Part shown: in pieces, positions 8,081 to 16,433 of the stretch
Position numbering within the stretch: the first letter of the stretch is position 1
How the letters are laid out: each line of letters opens with the position of its first letter
NCBI GenBank assembly: GCA_000961845.1
Contig: LADZ01000015.1
Span: 1 to 32,179 of the forward strand
Source: Flavobacteriales bacterium BRH_c54
GTDB lineage: Bacteria; Bacteroidota; Bacteroidia; Flavobacteriales_E; Vicingaceae
Reading direction: 5' to 3'
DNA: 32,179 nt
Notes under the pieces: model-generated
The model's input: the letters and a program-made list of their open reading frames with translations, nothing else
The model's database searches: none
What the model was told of the DNA's origin: nothing
Position numbers and translations under genes: made by a program

Positions 8081-8965
8081 ATGATGCAAAACAACAACTT
8101 CACGCTCATTAATCCGCAAACGGGTAATCTAGCATTTAAAATATATCATTTAGAAAAAGACAATCCATTTGACCATATCCAAAGGCTAAATTATTACTCG
8201 CTAATTTGGATAAAAAAAGGTAATGGAACCCTAAAAGCTGATTTTTCTGAATACGATTTTGATGAGAATGTATTGATGTCTTTTTCACCTTATCAACCAT
8301 TTATGATTAATGCTAATACAGGTATAAGTGCCGTGGTAATTTACTTTCATCCCGATTTTTTCTGTATTCATAAACACCAAAAAGAAGTTGCTTGTCATGG
8401 TGTGTTATTTAATAATATTTACAATTCACCAATAGTTCAAGTGGAAGAAAAAGCTACAGCAAGTTTTGAAATGATAATAGAGCAATTCAAAGACGAAATG
8501 AAAAAGTCAGCTTTAGCACAATATGAGTTATTAGTATCCTATTTAAAGATATTTTTAATAACGGCATCAAGATTAAAAACAGAACAACAAACAGAAACAC
8601 AAAAAGCATTTACCAATAATGAAGAACCCTTCATTTTACAGAATTTAAAAAATTATATAGAAAAACATTATAAAACAAAGCATTCTGCTAGTGAATATGC
8701 TAATATGTTAGCAATTACGCCAAAAGCATTAACAAGACTAACCAAAGTTCATTTTAATAAAACCTTAACTGACTTAATTTCTGAACGTATCATTATAGAA
8801 GCTAAAAGAGAATTATATTTAACTAATAAAACAGTAAAAGAAATTGCATATGAGTTAGGCTATAATGACGAATATTATTTTAGCAGATTTTTTAAAAAAA
8901 ATGCAGATGTATCTCCACAACTTTATAGAGAAACTGTTGGTTTTGATAGAGCTTCTGTTAGTTAA
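8081..8965 (+). CDS. AraC family transcriptional regulator
   Basis: The 294-residue protein has an N-terminal cupin-like sensing domain (about 15-150) and a C-terminal double helix-turn-helix AraC domain (about 190-290). The second helix-turn-helix is clear: V-K-E-I-A-Y-E-L-G-Y-N-D-E-Y-Y-F-S-R-F-F-K, followed by the typical S-P-Q-L-Y-R. The effector is unknown. It follows the DUF1348 gene by nine bases and the AhpD-like gene further upstream, so it probably controls this redox-related cluster. Two adjacent ATG codons (8081 and 8084) are equally possible starts. Confidence 0.93.
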   Translation: MMQNNNFTLINPQTGNLAFKIYHLEKDNPFDHIQRLNYYSLIWIKKGNGTLKADFSEYDFDENVLMSFSPYQPFMINANTGISAVVIYFHPDFFCIHKHQKEVACHGVLFNNIYNSPIVQVEEKATASFEMIIEQFKDEMKKSALAQYELLVSYLKIFLITASRLKTEQQTETQKAFTNNEEPFILQNLKNYIEKHYKTKHSASEYANMLAITPKALTRLTKVHFNKTLTDLISERIIIEAKRELYLTNKTVKEIAYELGYNDEYYFSRFFKKNADVSPQLYRETVGFDRASVS

Positions 8966-9308
8966 CGAACGCACCACTATTACAATATTTAGCATTTTAT
9001 TTCCTAGCAATTTTGAGCCAAAGAAGCTAGAGACAGAATAAAAAAACCTTTTAAAAGATCCAACATTTGATAGAAATATTGATAAGAATGTTACTAAGAT
9101 TTTTGACATAGTTAAAGTTAGTGTAAAAGGTAAGACAATCGGAGACGAGAGAAGTTCCCTCTCCTTAGTCTGAAGGGAGGCAATGAGTGGTAGGGATTAA
9201 GGACTTATTTCTACCATAACTAAGATAATTCTTACTTTTGGTTTATGTCAGAAAGAGGATATAGGTATGATTGATTCATGCATATTAGTTAGCCACAAGA
9301 AAAAAACA
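8966..9308. other. Intergenic region with a possible decayed gene fragment
   Basis: No intact gene is seen. In the frame of base 8961 a protein-like stretch runs to a TGA at 9172-9174 but is broken by a TAA at 9039-9041. The part after that stop (KDPTFDRNIDKNVTKIFDIV and following) looks more coding than random and could be the C-terminus of a lost gene, which I cannot name. A short imperfect hairpin TCCCT/AGGGA follows near 9153-9178. A promoter element TACTTTTG lies at 9233-9240. Confidence 0.35.
9233..9240 (+). promoter_or_regulatory. Candidate -7 promoter element TACTTTTG
   Basis: This is an exact match to TAnnTTTG, about 70 bases before the preferred ATG of the DUF6544-type gene. No clear -33 TTTG is seen at the expected distance. 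Confidence 0.4.
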
Positions 9309-10433
9309 ATGCGAATAGCTTTAACCATATTGATTGGAATACATGGGATTATCCATTTATTTGGATTTTTCAAGGCATTTGGGATATCTGAATTTAATGC
9401 GATTTCACAACCAATTTCAAAAACTTATGGAATATGTTGGTTCTTGACATTTCTACTTTTTGTTATTACAATCATTTTAATACTTATTCATTCGGATTAT
9501 TGGTGGTTAAGTGGTTTTTTGGCTATGATTATTTCGCAAGTGTTGATTTTTAATTATTGGTCTGACGCAAAATTTGGTACAGTATTCAATGTAATTATTT
9601 TATTGGCGACAATTATTGGATATTCCAGTTTCAACTTTAACAATAAAATTAAAGGAGAAAGAATAAGTCTGTTTGAAAATTCGGCACTCAAAAATCAAGA
9701 GATTGTTACCGAAAAAGCATTGTTTTATTTACCACCAATTGTTCAAAAATGGTTGTCTAATAGCGGAATAATCGGAAAGAAATTCATTTCTAATGTGCAT
9801 TTAGTTCAAGAACTAAAGCTCAAAATGAATCTCGAACAAACAAGTTGGAACAATGGTACGGCAGAACAATATTTTACTATTCAACCGCCAGCGTTCAATT
9901 GGAATATTAATACTGAAATGAATTCAATATTGAGTGTAGTAGGTAGAGACAAATTTGAAGATGGTAAAGGCGAAATGATAATTAAACTTCTTTCACTTAT
10001 TCCGGTTGCAAATGCAAAAAATCACGAAAAGGTAAACCAAGCAACTTTACAACGATATCTGGCTGAAATCGTTTGGTTTCCTTCAGCTTCTTTAAGTCAA
10101 TACATAAAATGGGAGGCTATAGACGACTATTCTGCCAGAGCAACAATGGAATATAAAGGAACTAAAGGTTCAGGAGAATTTCATTTTGATAAAGAAGGAA
10201 ATTTTGAAAAATTCGTAGCAATGCGTTATCAGGATTCAAATGCAATCAAACCTACTAAATGGACTGTGATTTCAACAAGAACAGAAGAACGGAATGGAAT
10301 TAAAATACCTATTGAATGCGAAGCAAGTTGGGAAATGGAGAATGGTAAGTGGACTTGGTTAAAATTAAGAATAACGGACATTCAATACAACGTGAATAAA
10401 ATGCCAGTAGCTAACAATGTATATAAAAAATAG
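9309..10433 (+). CDS. DUF6544-type membrane protein
   Basis: The 374-residue protein has about four transmembrane helices in the first 110 residues (ALTILIGIHGIIHLFGFF, then ICWFLTFLLFVITIILILI, then two more). A soluble domain of about 250 residues follows, with the pattern L-P-P-I-V-Q-K-W-L near 137 and W-F-P-S-A near 260. This layout fits the DUF6544 family (formerly DUF6920), whose function is unknown. An in-frame ATG at 9267 would add 14 unrelated residues. The ATG at 9309 is preferred because it has A-rich upstream sequence and begins directly with the first helix. The gene stands alone between the decayed region and the shared terminator. Confidence 0.75.
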   Translation: MRIALTILIGIHGIIHLFGFFKAFGISEFNAISQPISKTYGICWFLTFLLFVITIILILIHSDYWWLSGFLAMIISQVLIFNYWSDAKFGTVFNVIILLATIIGYSSFNFNNKIKGERISLFENSALKNQEIVTEKALFYLPPIVQKWLSNSGIIGKKFISNVHLVQELKLKMNLEQTSWNNGTAEQYFTIQPPAFNWNINTEMNSILSVVGRDKFEDGKGEMIIKLLSLIPVANAKNHEKVNQATLQRYLAEIVWFPSASLSQYIKWEAIDDYSARATMEYKGTKGSGEFHFDKEGNFEKFVAMRYQDSNAIKPTKWTVISTRTEERNGIKIPIECEASWEMENGKWTWLKLRITDIQYNVNKMPVANNVYKK

Positions 10434-10495
10434 ACGAATGTTTGGCACTTCTAAATTGCCTACTTTTCATATACAAACCGCTACCCTACCTTCAT

Positions 10496-10528
10496 AAAAA
10501 AATCCGCTGATGCTCAGCGGATTTTTTT
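10496..10528. terminator. Bidirectional terminator between the DUF6544-type gene and fumC
   Basis: A stem AATCCGCTGA/TCAGCGGATT with a three-base loop (10501-10523) has an A-run on its left and a T-run on its right. It can therefore end transcription from both convergent genes. Confidence 0.9.
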
Positions 10529-10551
10529 ATTTTGTTAAACGATTGGGGAAT

Positions 10552-11949
10552 TTATTTCATACTTCCAATCATGTCTTCAGGTTTTACCCATTCGTCATAT
10601 TGTTCTGCTGTTACGTAACCTAAACGGATGGCTTCTTCTTTTAAGGTAGTTCCGTTTTGGTGTGCTGTATTAGCAATTTCGGCAGCTTTGTAATAACCAA
10701 TTTTGGTGTTTAATGCTGTAACCAACATTAATGAGTTATTTAATAATTTCTCAATTACAGGGTAGTTGGGTTCAATGCCAACAGCACAGTTATCATTAAA
10801 CGATACACAGGCATCACCAATTAATTCTGCACTTTGCAATAAGTTGTAAGCCATCATTGGTTTAAACACATTTAGTTCATAATGTCCTTGTGTTCCACCA
10901 ACGGTAATAGCTACATCATTACCCATTACCTGAGCACAAACCATAGTCAATGCCTCACATTGTGTTGGGTTAACTTTCCCCGGCATAATAGAAGAACCAG
11001 GCTCGTTAGCAGGAATAATTAATTCACCAATTCCGGAACGTGGCCCTGAAGCCATCATTCTAATATCGTTAGCAATTTTATTTAAGGCTACAGCTAGTTG
11101 TTTTAAAGCTCCATGTGTTTCAACAAGAGCATCGTGTGCAGCCAATGCTTCAAATTTATTTTCTGCTGTAATAAAAGGTAAGCCCGAAAATTCAGCAATT
11201 TTTTTAGCAACCAATACATCATAACCGGCAGGAGTATTTAATCCTGTACCAACAGCAGTACCACCTAAAGCTAATTCTGCTAAATGTGCTAAGGTGTTTT
11301 TTAATGCTTTTAATCCGTGGTCTAATTGAGAAACATATCCCGAAAATTCTTGTCCGATAGTTAGCGGAGTGGCATCCATAAGGTGAGTTCTACCTATTTT
11401 TACTACATCTTTAAATGCCTCCGATTTTTCTTTTAGCGTATTTCTTAGTTTTTCTACTCCCGGAATGGTTCTTTCTACCACCATTTTATAACAAGCAATG
11501 TGCATTCCTGTAGGAAAAGTATCGTTTGATGATTGAGATTTATTTACATCATCGTTGGGTTGAATCGCTTTTTCTCCTTCACCAATTTTTCCTCCTGCTA
11601 ATTCTTGAGCTCTATTCGCAACAACTTCATTCACATTCATATTACTTTGTGTACCGGAACCTGTTTGCCAAATCACCAACGGAAATTGGTCATCGTGCTT
11701 TCCGGCAAGAATTTCATCGCACACTTGGCTTATTAAATCTCTTTTTTCTTGAGCTAAAACGCCTAGCTCGCAATTAGCATGAGCAGCAGCTTTTTTTAGA
11801 TAAGCAAAACCATAAATAATTTCTAAAGGCATAGAAGCAGTCGGTCCAATTTTAAAGTTATTTCTAGAACGTTCTGTTTGAGCTCCCCAGTATTTATCTG
11901 AAGGAACTTTTACTTCACCCATGGTGTCTTTTTCTATTCTGTATTCCAT
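10552..11949 (-). CDS. fumC: Fumarate hydratase, class II
   Basis: Interconverts fumarate and L-malate in the TCA cycle as a cytoplasmic homotetramer. The 465-residue protein matches the usual length and has the superfamily signature [11 protein letters not shown] near residue 315. It also has [10 protein letters not shown] near 185, carrying the active-site histidine region, and [10 protein letters not shown] near 138. The C-terminal domain has the expected [11 protein letters not shown]. Sequence motifs separate it from aspartase and argininosuccinate lyase. It is monocistronic, ending at the shared terminator, and its ATG is preceded by A-rich sequence. Confidence 0.97.
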   Translation of the reverse strand: MEYRIEKDTMGEVKVPSDKYWGAQTERSRNNFKIGPTASMPLEIIYGFAYLKKAAAHANCELGVLAQEKRDLISQVCDEILAGKHDDQFPLVIWQTGSGTQSNMNVNEVVANRAQELAGGKIGEGEKAIQPNDDVNKSQSSNDTFPTGMHIACYKMVVERTIPGVEKLRNTLKEKSEAFKDVVKIGRTHLMDATPLTIGQEFSGYVSQLDHGLKALKNTLAHLAELALGGTAVGTGLNTPAGYDVLVAKKIAEFSGLPFITAENKFEALAAHDALVETHGALKQLAVALNKIANDIRMMASGPRSGIGELIIPANEPGSSIMPGKVNPTQCEALTMVCAQVMGNDVAITVGGTQGHYELNVFKPMMAYNLLQSAELIGDACVSFNDNCAVGIEPNYPVIEKLLNNSLMLVTALNTKIGYYKAAEIANTAHQNGTTLKEEAIRLGYVTAEQYDEWVKPEDMIGSMK

Positions 11950-12034
11950 TTTTTTATTTTTTTAATGATTATTTTGAGATATTATTGGTTATTTTTTTAC
12001 TTTTACACGCACAAATTAAATTAAACATCGAGTT

Positions 12035-12208
12035 ATGCAAACATTAGGTTGGATTTTCTTTTTCTTTATTCTGTTATTAGCCATGTGGGTATTAATGTTT
12101 TTATTCACTGTTGTTGTTCCGGGGTCTTTAAAATTATACTTTTTGAACAAATTTGCTCCTAAGTTTGTTAGAGAACTTGCCGGAATGGAAGACGATAAAG
12201 CAGCGTAA
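12035..12208 (+). CDS. Small single-span membrane protein, 57 residues
   Basis: A short reading frame begins MQTLGWIFFFFILLLAMWVL and ends G-M-E-D-D-K-A-A. Residues 6-29 form one strongly hydrophobic helix; a basic amphipathic stretch (K-L-Y-F-L-N-K-F-A-P-K-F-V-R) and an acidic tail follow. The codons look like those of neighbouring genes. The ATG follows an A-rich stretch in the divergent gap with fumC, and a TACTTTTA element at 11998-12005 could be its -7 box. It ends six bases before the stop of the convergent arsC-like gene. I do not recognise a family. Its gene-like start and composition make it a probable real gene. Confidence 0.6.
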   Translation: MQTLGWIFFFFILLLAMWVLMFLFTVVVPGSLKLYFLNKFAPKFVRELAGMEDDKAA

Positions 12209-12214
12209 TTGTTT

Positions 12215-12553
12215 TTACAATAACGCTTTTATATTTTCCGGTGGTCGTCCTAAAACGGCTTTATTTCCTTTTACCACTATTGGTCTTTCTATTAATTTAG
12301 GATATTTTATCATAGCGTCTACCCATTGTTCGTTAGATAATTTTTTTCCTTTAAAATTTTCTTTGTAGTCTGTTTCAGTTTTACGGATAATGTCTTCAGC
12401 ATCAAGCTTTAGCTTTTTTAGTATATCCAACAATTCTGTTTTTGATGGAATGTCTTTCAAATATTCAATTATCTCAACATCTACACCTTTATCTTGAATA
12501 ATTTGTAAAGTTTCTCTGCTTTTACTACATCTAGGATTGTGGTATATTTTCAT
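12215..12553 (-). CDS. arsC: Arsenate reductase (ArsC/Spx family)
   Basis: The 112-residue thioredoxin-fold protein starts M-K-I-Y-H-N-P-R-C-S-K-S-R, placing the single catalytic cysteine at residue 9. It also has the conserved E-R-P-I-V and L-G-R-P-P-E motifs that carry the arsenate-binding arginines in glutaredoxin-dependent ArsC proteins. The expected reaction is reduction of arsenate to arsenite. Close relatives (YfgD/Spx-like) can have other thiol roles, and no ars operon genes (arsB, arsR) lie nearby, so the physiological substrate is uncertain. It starts 10 bases after the prfB stop and is probably co-transcribed with prfB. Confidence 0.88.
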   Translation of the reverse strand: MKIYHNPRCSKSRETLQIIQDKGVDVEIIEYLKDIPSKTELLDILKKLKLDAEDIIRKTETDYKENFKGKKLSNEQWVDAMIKYPKLIERPIVVKGNKAVLGRPPENIKALL

Positions 12554-12563
12554 AATTTATAGT

Positions 12564-13650
12564 TTAATTTTTTCCAAACATCATTAAATAAGCTTTCAGA
12601 AAACCATCTAATTCTCCAGACAATACTTTATCGGGATCGTTAACGGTATAATTGGTTCTATGATCTTTAACTCTTCTGTCATCCAACACATAACTTCTTA
12701 TTTGAGCTCCCCATTCAATTTTCATTTTACTATCTTCAATTTCAGAACGAGCTTCCAATTTTTTTCGCATTTCAATTTCATAAAGTTGCGATTTTAATAA
12801 CTGCATAGCTTTTTCTCTGTTTTTTAGTTGAGAACGCGTTTCTGAGTTGGTAATCATTATTCCTGAAGGAAGATGTTTAAGAATCACTTTTGTTTCTACC
12901 TTGTTTACATTTTGTCCTCCGGCACCTCCCGAACGAGCAAAATCCCAAGTAATATCTGCAGGATTGATTACGATATCAATGGTATCATCAACTAATGGAT
13001 ATACATAAACAGAAACAAAGGAAGTCATTCGTTTACCTTGAGCATTAAATGGACTTACACGCACTAAACGGTGTACACCATTTTCACCTTTAAGGTAACC
13101 AAAAGCGTAATCGCCTTCTATTTCTATGGTAACGGTTTTTATGCCCGCAACATCTCCATCTTGATAATCGAGTGTAGTAAGTTTGTAGTTGTTTTTTTCT
13201 GCCCACATTTTATACATCCTTAGCAGAATGGAAGCCCAGTCGCAGCTTTCGGTACCACCAGCACCCGCAGTAATTTGAAGTACAGCACTAAGCTTGTCTT
13301 CATCAGAGCTAAGCATGTTTTTAAACTCTACATCTTCAAATTTTTCTAGTGTAAGGTTGTATTGATGGTCGATTTCTTCTTCAGTAGCTTCGCCCTCTTT
13401 ATGAAATTCATAAAGCACCTCTAAATCGCCTAACATGGTTTTAAGCTCATTAAATGCATCTACCCAAACTTTTATATTACGAACTACCTTGAGTTGCTTT
13501 TCAGCTTCATCAGGGTTGTCCCAAAAGTTAGGATCTTCAGTTTTTTGCTGTTCTTCTTCTAATTGTATTGTTTTCCCGGGTATGTCAAAGATACCCCCTT
13601 AACGCTTCCAGGCGATCGGCTAATTTTTTTAATTGCTCTTGTGTTATCAT
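12564..13650 (-). CDS. prfB: Peptide chain release factor 2, with programmed +1 frameshift
   Basis: RF2 releases peptides at UGA and UAA stop codons. The gene is read in two frames: 13650-13588 encodes the first 21 residues (M-I-T-Q-E-Q-L-K-K...R-G-Y-L) up to an in-frame UGA at 13587-13585. One base (13587) is skipped and translation continues from 13586 to the stop at 12564, giving 361 residues. The product has the RF2 recognition tripeptide S-P-F near residue 197 and the catalytic G-G-Q near residue 240 (SGGAGGQNVNKVETK). The start is supported by the conserved RF2 N-terminus and by a TACTTTTG promoter element four bases upstream. The downstream arsC-like gene is probably in the same transcript. 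The UGA is regulatory, not a mutation. Confidence 0.96.
13584..13599 (-). promoter_or_regulatory. prfB programmed +1 frameshift site
   Basis: Read on the minus strand, the site is AGGGGGTATCTTTGAC. It has a Shine-Dalgarno-like AGGGGG, a three-base spacer, the slippery CTT codon and the in-frame TGA followed by C. This is the canonical autoregulatory arrangement: low RF2 slows termination at UGA and lets the ribosome shift to the +1 frame. Confidence 0.97.
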
Positions 13651-13654
13651 GCGC

Positions 13655-13662
13655 CAAAAGTA
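13655..13662 (-). promoter_or_regulatory. prfB -7 promoter element, almost abutting the start codon
   Basis: TACTTTTG on the minus strand matches TAnnTTTG exactly and is separated from the prfB ATG by only GCGC. Transcription would start at or very near the ATG, implying a leaderless or very short leader. The -33 region is T-rich without a clear TTTG. Confidence 0.5.
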
Positions 13663-13716
13663 CTACTATCCTAAAAAACTTTAGAGATTTTTTTAATGTA
13701 ATTTTTCATAAGAAAA

Positions 13717-13755
13717 ACAAAAAACTTTCCTGAAGTTTTAAACTTCAGGAAAGTT
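13717..13755 (-). terminator. Terminator of the TonB-dependent receptor gene
   Basis: A 16-base perfect inverted repeat (13723-13738 and 13740-13755) lies 21 bases after the receptor stop codon. On the minus strand it is followed by a T-rich run, so it separates the receptor transcript from prfB. Confidence 0.88.
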
Positions 13756-13776
13756 GAATTAAGTTAACTAAAAGAA

Positions 13777-16218
13777 TTAAAATTTAAGCACCAAACCAGC
13801 TAAAAAGTTGGTTCCTGCTTGTGGATAATAAAAGTTTTCGGTAATTAAATCATTATAAATATAGCTGTAAGTGTAGCCATTGCTGCTATACATGGTATCG
13901 AAAATATTGTTGACCATTAAATGGAAAGAAAGTTCTCTCATCTTTTTTGGCAATAAAATAAAGCTGATTCTTGCATCAACAGTTTGGTAAGCAGCTATAG
14001 CTCTATCGTTGTTGGAGGTATTATCTAAAAACTGTTTGCCAACATACTTGGTTTGCACCATTAGGTTTACTTGTTTAATAGGACTGTAATGAATGCTTGC
14101 TGCAGCAATAACATTTGGAGAGAAAGCAATATCGGTATTGGTGTAATTGTTTTCAATAACATCAAAATCAGTAGTATAATCATATAATACTTCCGTAAAG
14201 TTTTCAATTTTATTCTGAGAGAAGGTAGCGTTTGCATTCAACACCACTTTTTTACTGATTAAGAAGGTTCCTTCTAACTCAATACCTGTCCTGTAACTTT
14301 TATCCACATTAGTTCTTATAGAAGAACCTACATCATTTAACTCTCCTGTTAATACCAATTGGTTGGTATAGTCCATGTAGTAGAAATTGGCATTTAACCA
14401 TATTTTTTTGAGTTTAAGTCCAACACCTGCTTCGTAATCTACCAACATTTCGTGTTTAGGTTGCTCATTAGCAGGGTTGTCAATAAAATCGGTTCTTACA
14501 GGCTCTCTGTTGGCAACACTTACCGAGGCATAAGCTCTTAACTTATCATTAAACTGAAAGTTTAAACCACCTTTTGGATTAAAGAAAATAAAATTGGTAT
14601 CAACATCAATTTCTCTTAAATCGCTATCAATTCCTTTAGTGGAATAAGCTATGGTTCTAATTTGTAAATCTCCAAACAGGGTTAATTTTTCACCTATAAG
14701 GTAATCCGCTTTTAAGAAGGTGTTAAAATCCGCTTTTTGTGCATTATTGTCGTAATATTTATCTCTAATGTTGGTGTTTTTAGCATATTCCATCCAAATA
14801 ATTTCTCCAAAATGGTCGCCATCATAACTGTTGTAACCACCACCTAAAACCATAGCAAGTTTAGAGGAAGTATAATTTAAGCTATAAGTTGTACCGTAAA
14901 AATGGTTGTCGAGCCAACGTCTTCTGATTACATCTGTTTCAGTTATAGTATCTGTTCCGACAATAAAAGGATCTAAGCCATAATCCGAAAAATCATCTTG
15001 TTTTCTGAATTGCTCATAATAACCTCTACCATAGGTGTAGTGCAATGCCGCATTAGCACTTAGTTTAGATGAAAACTGATGAGAAAATAATAGCTGAAAA
15101 TGATCTTGTTGGTAGTTATCTGTTTCATTATCGTATTCATAATAGTTGTACGTTCTGCCTGAATTAAGTAAATTGTGGGTTTGAGCAGAATCCAACCCAT
15201 TATTCATGGCGTGGGTTTCCATATCTTTTTTATTGCCTGTAATTCGGCTTTCGGGAGTTCCCCACCACGATTGGTAAGTTTTTTCTTTTCCTGCAAAATG
15301 AATGATTTTAACAGAGGTTTTCTCTGCATAATAACCTGCCGACAAGTAATAACTTTTTAGGTCGGAAGTAGCTCTGTCTATATATCCGTCAGATTTAATA
15401 TAAGATGCTCTCCCATCAAAAGCCCAGTGTTTATTAATTAATCCTGTTCCGAATTTGGTAGTATATTTTTGCGTATTAAAAGAGCCGTAAGAAGTGGCTA
15501 TTTCTCCGTAAGCTTTTTCTTTTAAGGTGGTAGTTTGTAAGTTAACTGTTGCTCCAAAAGCTCCTGCACCATTGGTGGAAGCCCCCACACCACGCTGAAT
15601 TTGGATGTTTTCTGTGCTTGACGCAAAATCGGGCATGTTTACCCAAAAAGTTCCTTGAGATTCCGCATCATTAATAGGAATACCATTTACGGTTACGTTA
15701 ATTCTTGTTCCATCAGAACCTCTAATTCTAAAACCTGTATAGCCAACTCCTGCACCGGCATCACTTGTAGAAACTAAAGAAGTGGTGTTTTGCAACAGAA
15801 AAGCAATATCCTGTCCTAAGTTGTTTTTTTCAATATCGCTATAAGCAATGTTGGAATGAGCTATTGGGGCATTTTCTTTTACCCTAGTAGCAGCAACAAT
15901 AAGCTCGTCTAGGTTTTGCTGACTTTCTTTTAAGATAATCTTATATTCACGATTTTCTGAGAGGTTTTCAATTGTTAGCTTTTTAGTTTCATAACCAATA
16001 TAGCTAATTTCAATAATGTAACTCGAAGTGTCTAAGTTATTGAGTTTAAAATAACCATTATTGTCCGAAAAAGTACCTTTATAAGTATCAGTAATTTTAA
16101 TGGTTGCTCCAACAACAGGATTTGCTGAGGAGTCTTTAATTGTTCCATAAATGGAAAACTGTGCGAAACTACTTGCTGCTGTAAGCATTATAGTCGCCAA
16201 AAACATTATTTTTTTCAT
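13777..16218 (-). CDS. TonB-dependent outer-membrane receptor, probably for thiamin
   Basis: The 813-residue protein has a signal peptide (about 1-19) and a carboxypeptidase-regulatory-like domain (about 22-105; V-V-G-A-T-I-K-I-T). A TonB plug follows (about 115-230; F-R-I-R-G-S-D-G, then V-N-G-I-P-I-N-D-A-E), and then a long beta-barrel ending in an aromatic-rich C-terminus (L-A-G-L-V-L-K-F). It imports a scarce nutrient through the outer membrane using TonB energy. The substrate is inferred from the TPP riboswitch in its leader: thiamin, a phosphate ester or a precursor. It has its own promoter, an upstream riboswitch and its own terminator, so it appears to be transcribed alone. Confidence 0.93.
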   Translation of the reverse strand: MKKIMFLATIMLTAASSFAQFSIYGTIKDSSANPVVGATIKITDTYKGTFSDNNGYFKLNNLDTSSYIIEISYIGYETKKLTIENLSENREYKIILKESQQNLDELIVAATRVKENAPIAHSNIAYSDIEKNNLGQDIAFLLQNTTSLVSTSDAGAGVGYTGFRIRGSDGTRINVTVNGIPINDAESQGTFWVNMPDFASSTENIQIQRGVGASTNGAGAFGATVNLQTTTLKEKAYGEIATSYGSFNTQKYTTKFGTGLINKHWAFDGRASYIKSDGYIDRATSDLKSYYLSAGYYAEKTSVKIIHFAGKEKTYQSWWGTPESRITGNKKDMETHAMNNGLDSAQTHNLLNSGRTYNYYEYDNETDNYQQDHFQLLFSHQFSSKLSANAALHYTYGRGYYEQFRKQDDFSDYGLDPFIVGTDTITETDVIRRRWLDNHFYGTTYSLNYTSSKLAMVLGGGYNSYDGDHFGEIIWMEYAKNTNIRDKYYDNNAQKADFNTFLKADYLIGEKLTLFGDLQIRTIAYSTKGIDSDLREIDVDTNFIFFNPKGGLNFQFNDKLRAYASVSVANREPVRTDFIDNPANEQPKHEMLVDYEAGVGLKLKKIWLNANFYYMDYTNQLVLTGELNDVGSSIRTNVDKSYRTGIELEGTFLISKKVVLNANATFSQNKIENFTEVLYDYTTDFDVIENNYTNTDIAFSPNVIAAASIHYSPIKQVNLMVQTKYVGKQFLDNTSNNDRAIAAYQTVDARISFILLPKKMRELSFHLMVNNIFDTMYSSNGYTYSYIYNDLITENFYYPQAGTNFLAGLVLKF

Positions 16219-16283
16219 AAAAAATAAATTTTGACGAAAGTTAAGGGGCTAAACAATCGTATTTGTTTAATTTAATTTTTATT

Positions 16284-16385
16284 ATCCTACCTACGCCAGC
16301 ATTATCCGGATCAGGTTTATTTTCTTGAGTGCTTAAGAAAAATGGGTATAATCTCAGCCTGAAAAGTAAGGCACCCCAATGAGAT
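16284..16385 (-). promoter_or_regulatory. TPP riboswitch (THI element)
   Basis: Read on the minus strand, all conserved blocks appear in order: GGGGTGCC, GGCTGAGA, ATACCC, a variable P3a arm, then ACCTGATCCGGATAATGC and GGCGTAGG. This is the thiamin pyrophosphate aptamer. It lies about 65 bases before the receptor ATG. No intrinsic terminator with a T-run follows the aptamer, only a weak hairpin TAAACAA/TTGTTTA (16250-16269), so control may act at translation initiation or through a non-standard fold. Confidence 0.96.
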
Positions 16386-16389
16386 TGGG

Positions 16390-16397
16390 CAAAGGTA
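16390..16397 (-). promoter_or_regulatory. Candidate -7 promoter element of the riboswitch transcript
   Basis: TACCTTTG on the minus strand matches TAnnTTTG and lies directly before the aptamer. The RNA would begin within a few bases of its 5' arm. The -33 region is T-rich only. Confidence 0.5.
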
Positions 16398-16433
16398 GGT
16401 AAAATTATAATTAAAAAGAGAATAGGCAGGTTT

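Noticed and set aside
9153-9178. Terminator after the AraC gene
   Set aside because: Only five base pairs can form with a long loop and no T-run follows, so it is not a convincing intrinsic terminator.
12153-12368. 71-codon plus-strand open frame
   Set aside because: It is antisense to the arsC-like gene and overlaps the real 57-residue gene in another frame; the composition is not coding-like.
13437-13650. prfB as a frameshifted pseudogene
   Set aside because: The interruption is exactly the canonical programmed frameshift sequence and the downstream frame is intact to the end.
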